DNA of 64,000 bases, taken from assembly GCF_018131015.1 (NCBI RefSeq), contig NZ_JAFCJJ010000006.1, positions 186,001 through 250,000 on the forward strand, given 5' to 3'. The translations under genes and the position numbers were made by a program. The stretch is from Bradyrhizobium diazoefficiens (lineage in GTDB: Bacteria > Pseudomonadota > Alphaproteobacteria > Rhizobiales > Xanthobacteraceae). Positions within the stretch are counted from its first letter, which is position 1; each line of letters starts with the position of its first letter. Under the pieces are notes generated by a model that had not been told where the DNA came from, did no database searches, and worked only from the letters and a program-made list of their open reading frames with translations. Of this stretch, positions 60,626 to 64,000 are shown in pieces.

Positions 60626-61240
60626 ATGACAAGTCTGAAAGTTCTGAGCGCCGCCGCGGCAGTGGCGTTGGTTCTCCCGCTGGCGACGCCGAGCTTCGCG
60701 CAAGGCGTTCGCGGCGGTGGCGGTGCCCATATCGGCGGTGGCGGCGGTGGTGCCCATTTTGGCGGTGGCGGCGGCGCGCGTATGGGCGGCGGCGCGAGCT
60801 TCGGTGCGGGCGCTGGCGCCCGTATGGGCGGTGGTGGATTCACGGCTGCGGCGCGGCCGAGTGGCGGAGCCGCGTTCGTCGGCGGCCGCAACTTTGCTGC
60901 CGCGAGCGGTAACCGCAGCTTCGCCGCCGCGGGCGGCAACCATTGGAATGGCGGCAACTGGAACGGCGGCCGCTGGCACCGCCATGGCGGCGGCTTCTGG
61001 CCGGGCGTAGCCGCCGGTGCAACGATCGGTGCCCTCGGCTCGTACGCCTACTATGGCGGCGGGTACTATGATGATCCCTACTATTACGACGACGGCTATT
61101 ATGACAGCGGCGCGTCCGTCGCGGTGGTGCCCGATGGCGGCGGCGACTCCGCGGCCTACTGCGCGCAGCGCTACCGGTCGTACGACCCGGCCTCGGGAAC
61201 CTATCTCGGCTATGACGGCCAGCGTCATCCCTGCCCGTAA
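60626..61240 (+). CDS. BA14K family exported Gly-rich protein
   Basis: 204 aa. Signal peptide of 25 residues ending in PSFAQ. Residues 27-75 are Gly/Ala repeats (GGGGAHIGGGGGGAHFGGGGG), then Asn/Trp/His/Tyr-rich sequence, a hydrophobic helix (GVAAGATIGALGSYAYYGGG) and a C-terminal BA14K motif YCAQRYRSYDPASGTYLGYDG with paired Cys. BA14K proteins are small alphaproteobacterial surface proteins, first seen as Brucella immunogens with lectin-like activity. Ideal RBS AAAGGAG. A strong terminator follows at 61264-61295. Confidence 0.9.
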   Translation: MTSLKVLSAAAAVALVLPLATPSFAQGVRGGGGAHIGGGGGGAHFGGGGGARMGGGASFGAGAGARMGGGGFTAAARPSGGAAFVGGRNFAAASGNRSFAAAGGNHWNGGNWNGGRWHRHGGGFWPGVAAGATIGALGSYAYYGGGYYDDPYYYDDGYYDSGASVAVVPDGGGDSAAYCAQRYRSYDPASGTYLGYDGQRHPCP

Positions 61241-61263
61241 CGGGTTCGACTGCGCTCGAACAG

Positions 61264-61295
61264 AAAGGGCGTCGCGTCACGCGGCGCCCTTTTTT
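61264..61295 (+). terminator. Intrinsic terminator of BA14K gene
   Basis: AAAGGGCGTCGCG (61264-61276), loop TCA, CGCGGCGCCCTTT and continuing T-run (61280-61295). One G-T wobble in a 13-bp stem. It insulates the following regulator/kinase pair. Confidence 0.92.
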
Positions 61296-61436
61296 GCGTG
61301 TCGCGGGATTGCAGCCCTTGCGGGCTTTTATGCACCTTACGATGCATACCTATAGGTTTCCAATCGCAAATTGACCCATCCTCCGATTCGCTTATATGAC
61401 CAACGCAGTGGGGACTTCGATCTGCTGGAACAGGTG

Positions 61437-61847
61437 ATGCCGCGTATCCTCGTGGTAGACGACGATCCGATGGTCGGCGCGACCATCGAAGTCCTCCTCC
61501 AACGTCAGGGCTTCGACGTCACGCTGACGGATGGTGGCGAAACCGGGCTCGCTGCGCTGGAAGCGCAGACGTTCGACGCCATGCTGGTCGACATCTTCAT
61601 GCCCCACATGCGCGGCTTCGAATCCATCCGCATCTTTCACGAGCGCGCCCCCTCGATCCCGCTGATCGCGATGTCGGGCTACGCCTTCGCCTCGTCCGCC
61701 TCGCCGACGCCGGACTTCCTGCGGATGGCGCTGGAACTCGGCGCCAGCCGCTGCCTGCGCAAGCCGTTCACGCCGGACGTCCTGCTCGCCACGATCAGAG
61801 AATGCCTCGCCGGCCCCGGCGACAGCGTACCGAAAGAAGCACCTTGA
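61437..61847 (+). CDS. Single-domain response regulator
   Basis: 136 aa. Starts MPRILVVDDDPMVGATIEVLL, acidic DDD, phospho-acceptor Asp in AMLVDIFMPHMRG, Ser in IAMSGYAF, Lys in CLRKPFTPD. Receiver only, no output domain. ATG at 61437 is directly at the domain; an in-frame TTG at 61371 would add 22 residues. Its stop codon overlaps the TTG start of the downstream hybrid kinase, so the two are translated together. No promoter was recognised in the 140 bp upstream. Confidence 0.9.
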   Translation: MPRILVVDDDPMVGATIEVLLQRQGFDVTLTDGGETGLAALEAQTFDAMLVDIFMPHMRGFESIRIFHERAPSIPLIAMSGYAFASSASPTPDFLRMALELGASRCLRKPFTPDVLLATIRECLAGPGDSVPKEAP

Positions 61848-64000
61848 TTTCTACGCAGCGCGTCATTCTCGGTGCCGGACTTGCCATCCTCCTGATCATC
61901 GCCGCGGCCTCGATGGGACTCGACGTCAAGTCGCGGTCGGATGCGGTCTGGGTCAACCACGCCGTCGAGGTGCTGAAGAAGATCTCGGACGTGCGCCTCC
62001 TGGTCAGCCGCGCCGAAAGCGCCGGCCGCGGCTATGAGATCTACCGCACGGCCGGGTTCATGGAGGAGTTCGAGGCGACGCGAAGCCGGATCGCGCCGGC
62101 GCTTGGCGACCTCAAGCTGGCGCTGCGCGACAGCGCCGACCAGCTGCAATTGCTGGAGGCGACCGAGCCGCTGATCCTGCGGCGGCTGGAGGTCGCCGCC
62201 GAAGTTCTGCGCCTGCACACGACCGGCGATCAGGCCGCGCTGGAGGCGCTGGTCGGCCGCGCCGAGGGCCGCGGCCTGATGGAGACGCTCACGGCCAATC
62301 TGGACCGGCTGGCATCGAGCGAGGAGAAACTGTTGGGCGCCCGCGAGGCCATCTCCCGCCGGACCGGCATCGTGCTGCTCGGCATCGACCTCGTCGGCGC
62401 GCTGGTGATCCTGCTCCTGGTCATCATGCTGATCCGCGAAGGCCAGCGCATGACCGTGCAGCTTCGCAGCTCGCTGCAGGAGACGCAGGCCGCCAAGACC
62501 GCGCTCGAGGCGGCCGTCGCCGAACGGACCGAGCACCTCGTCACGGCCCACGACGAGCTTCGCCTTTCTGTCAACGTGCTGCAGAGCACGTTCCGCAGCA
62601 TGGCGGAAGCGGTCCTCGTCATCGACGCCGACAGCAATGTGCTGCTGTCCAACGCGGCCGCGGAGCGGATGCTCATGCACCGGACCGGCATGAACCTTCG
62701 CAACCTGCGGTCGCTGTCGGACGTCTTCCACGGCGATGGCCTGATGCCGATGAAGCCGGACGAGCTGCCGTCGGCGCGCGTGCTGCGCGGCGAGCAGTTC
62801 GAGCAGATGGAGATGATCGTGCGCCCGCACAGCGGCGCCCGCACCCGGCATTTCATGATCAGCGGCCGGCCGATGCGCGACGGCCAAGGCAACATCTCCG
62901 GCGCGGTGCTGGTCTATCACGACGCGACCGCCTCGCGCGAAACCGAGCGGCAGCTGCACCAGTCGCAGAAGCTGGATGCGATCGGCAAGCTGACCGGCGG
63001 CGTCGCGCACGACTTCAACAACATGCTGACCGTGATCTCCGGCAACACCGAGACGCTGGTCGCGCAGCTCAAGGGCCAGCCCGAGCTGCAGCGCGTGGCG
63101 CGCCTGATCGACGATGCCGCCGAACGCTGCGCCGAGCTGATCCAGCATCTGCTCGCCTTTGCGCGCAAGCAGCCGCTGCAGCCGCGCGACGTCGAGATCA
63201 ACACCGCCATCACCGACATCGCAAAGCTGCTCCGCCCCACCCTCGGCGAGCAGATCCAGATCGAGACCGTGCTGGAACAGGGGCCGATGACCTCGCACAT
63301 CGATCCGTCCCGGCTCACCAATGCCGTGCTCAACATGGCGATCAACGCCCGCGACGCCATGCCGAACGGCGGCAACCTGCTGCTCGAGACCCACCGTGTC
63401 GTGCTGGACGAGGCCTATGCGGAGGCCAATCCGGACGTTCAGCCCGGCCCCTACGTGATGCTCGCCGTCAGCGACACCGGCACCGGCATGCCCCCCGATA
63501 TCCAGGAGAAGGCGTTCGAGCCGTTCTTCACGACCAAGGAGGTCGGCAAGGGCTCGGGCCTCGGCCTCTCGATGGTCTACGGCTTCGTCAAGCAGTCCGG
63601 CGGACACATCAAGATCTACAGCGAGGCCGGCTACGGCACCACGATCAAGCTCTATTTGCCGCCCGGCAAGGGCATGGTCGAGCAGGCCGCCCCCCGGGCT
63701 GCGCCCGCCGCGGGCGGCGCCGAGACCATCTTCGTCGTCGAGGACGATACGATGGTGCGCAACTTCGTCATCGCCCAGCTCCAGGGCCTTGGCTACAAGA
63801 CCGTGGCCGCCGGCGACAGCCGCGCGGCGCTGAAGCTGATAGAGGCCGGCGAGCCCTTCGATCTCCTCTTCACCGACATCGTCATCCCCGGCGGCATGAG
63901 CGGGCGCGAGCTCGCCGACAAGGTTGCGGCACTCCGTCCCGGCCTGAAGGTGCTCTTCACCTCCGGCTACACCGACAACGCCATCGTCCACCACGGCAAG
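61844..64000 (+). CDS. CHASE3/PAS hybrid sensor histidine kinase, 3' end outside window
   Basis: About 719 residues visible, open at the window end. The TTG start at 61844 shares bases with the upstream TGA (TTGA). Order: membrane helix 1 (about 7-25), CHASE3-like periplasmic region ([27 protein letters not shown]), membrane helix 2 (about 172-195), coiled coil, a PAS domain ([21 protein letters not shown]), HisKA with His in [19 protein letters not shown], HATPase ([40 protein letters not shown]) and a receiver ([11 protein letters not shown]; Asp in [14 protein letters not shown]). The HDFNN form is typical of kinases with attached receivers. Confidence 0.92.
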   Translation, partial: MISTQRVILGAGLAILLIIAAASMGLDVKSRSDAVWVNHAVEVLKKISDVRLLVSRAESAGRGYEIYRTAGFMEEFEATRSRIAPALGDLKLALRDSADQLQLLEATEPLILRRLEVAAEVLRLHTTGDQAALEALVGRAEGRGLMETLTANLDRLASSEEKLLGAREAISRRTGIVLLGIDLVGALVILLLVIMLIREGQRMTVQLRSSLQETQAAKTALEAAVAERTEHLVTAHDELRLSVNVLQSTFRSMAEAVLVIDADSNVLLSNAAAERMLMHRTGMNLRNLRSLSDVFHGDGLMPMKPDELPSARVLRGEQFEQMEMIVRPHSGARTRHFMISGRPMRDGQGNISGAVLVYHDATASRETERQLHQSQKLDAIGKLTGGVAHDFNNMLTVISGNTETLVAQLKGQPELQRVARLIDDAAERCAELIQHLLAFARKQPLQPRDVEINTAITDIAKLLRPTLGEQIQIETVLEQGPMTSHIDPSRLTNAVLNMAINARDAMPNGGNLLLETHRVVLDEAYAEANPDVQPGPYVMLAVSDTGTGMPPDIQEKAFEPFFTTKEVGKGSGLGLSMVYGFVKQSGGHIKIYSEAGYGTTIKLYLPPGKGMVEQAAPRAAPAAGGAETIFVVEDDTMVRNFVIAQLQGLGYKTVAAGDSRAALKLIEAGEPFDLLFTDIVIPGGMSGRELADKVAALRPGLKVLFTSGYTDNAIVHHGK

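Noticed and set aside
61679..63994. A 771-codon minus-strand frame opposite the hybrid kinase
   Set aside because: The plus strand has a complete multi-domain kinase here; the opposite frame is a GC shadow.

Overview
The window is one 64 kb stretch of high-GC (by eye about 65%) chromosomal DNA from an alphaproteobacterium, most probably Bradyrhizobium or a close Nitrobacteraceae relative. The evidence is protein content rather than a search: a suf operon carrying two cysteine desulfurases, an aroQ-accB-accC block, an NDUFA12-type complex I accessory protein, BA14K and DUF1236 family proteins, GGAAC-N16-CGTT promoters typical of the alphaproteobacterial stress sigma factor EcfG, and a palindromic intergenic repeat built on GGTGGGCA...TGCCCACC. 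No phage, IS element, CRISPR array, rRNA or tRNA was seen. Genes are tightly packed on both strands.

Layout. 0-6.2 kb: 5' part of a caspase-like peptidase, an AraC regulator, an RhlE-type RNA helicase with an 18-bp tandem repeat, a GGDEF diguanylate cyclase, a divergent FabA paralog and a TfoX-N protein flanked by two palindromic repeats. 6.3-13.3 kb: a complete leftward Fe-S assembly operon (IscS-like desulfurase, sufB, sufC, sufD, sufS, sufT, sufA). 13.6-20.1 kb: small hydrolase, DUF1697 protein, a GST under a promoter with three copies of one palindrome, anmK divergent from tyrS, an MFS transporter and DoxX. 20.1-31.3 kb: a 28-codon membrane ORF, a 1275-aa AsmA/DUF3971 envelope protein, a peroxiredoxin with a histone-H1-like tail, an M23 peptidase, an ABC solute-binding protein, an EamA transporter and a prfB operon with the classical RF2 frameshift. 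31.4-39.3 kb: PBP1a, AmiC-like amidase, a 720-nt intergenic stretch and RNase E. 39.4-49.2 kb: FAD oxidoreductase, MmyB-type regulator divergent from an SDR, dctA, bioY, an aminotransferase, an M48 protease, a DsbA-like protein and DUF1236. 49.4-55.8 kb: aroQ-accB-accC, a three-gene phosphorelay and aat. 55.8-64 kb: DUF2155, an accessory block (esterase, GlxA regulator, PfpI protein), NDUFA12, BA14K and a second regulator/kinase pair cut by the window end.

Functional threads. (1) Fe-S cluster assembly as one translationally coupled operon. (2) Peptidoglycan and envelope work: AnmK, M23, PBP1a, AmiC, AsmA-like, M48. (3) A candidate general-stress set: matches to the EcfG promoter lie in front of DUF1236, the CHASE3 kinase/receiver/HisKA_2 cluster and BA14K. 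(4) Several repeated or palindromic operator candidates in divergent or promoter positions. Housekeeping calls are firm; operator, promoter and RNA-switch calls come from pattern reading only.
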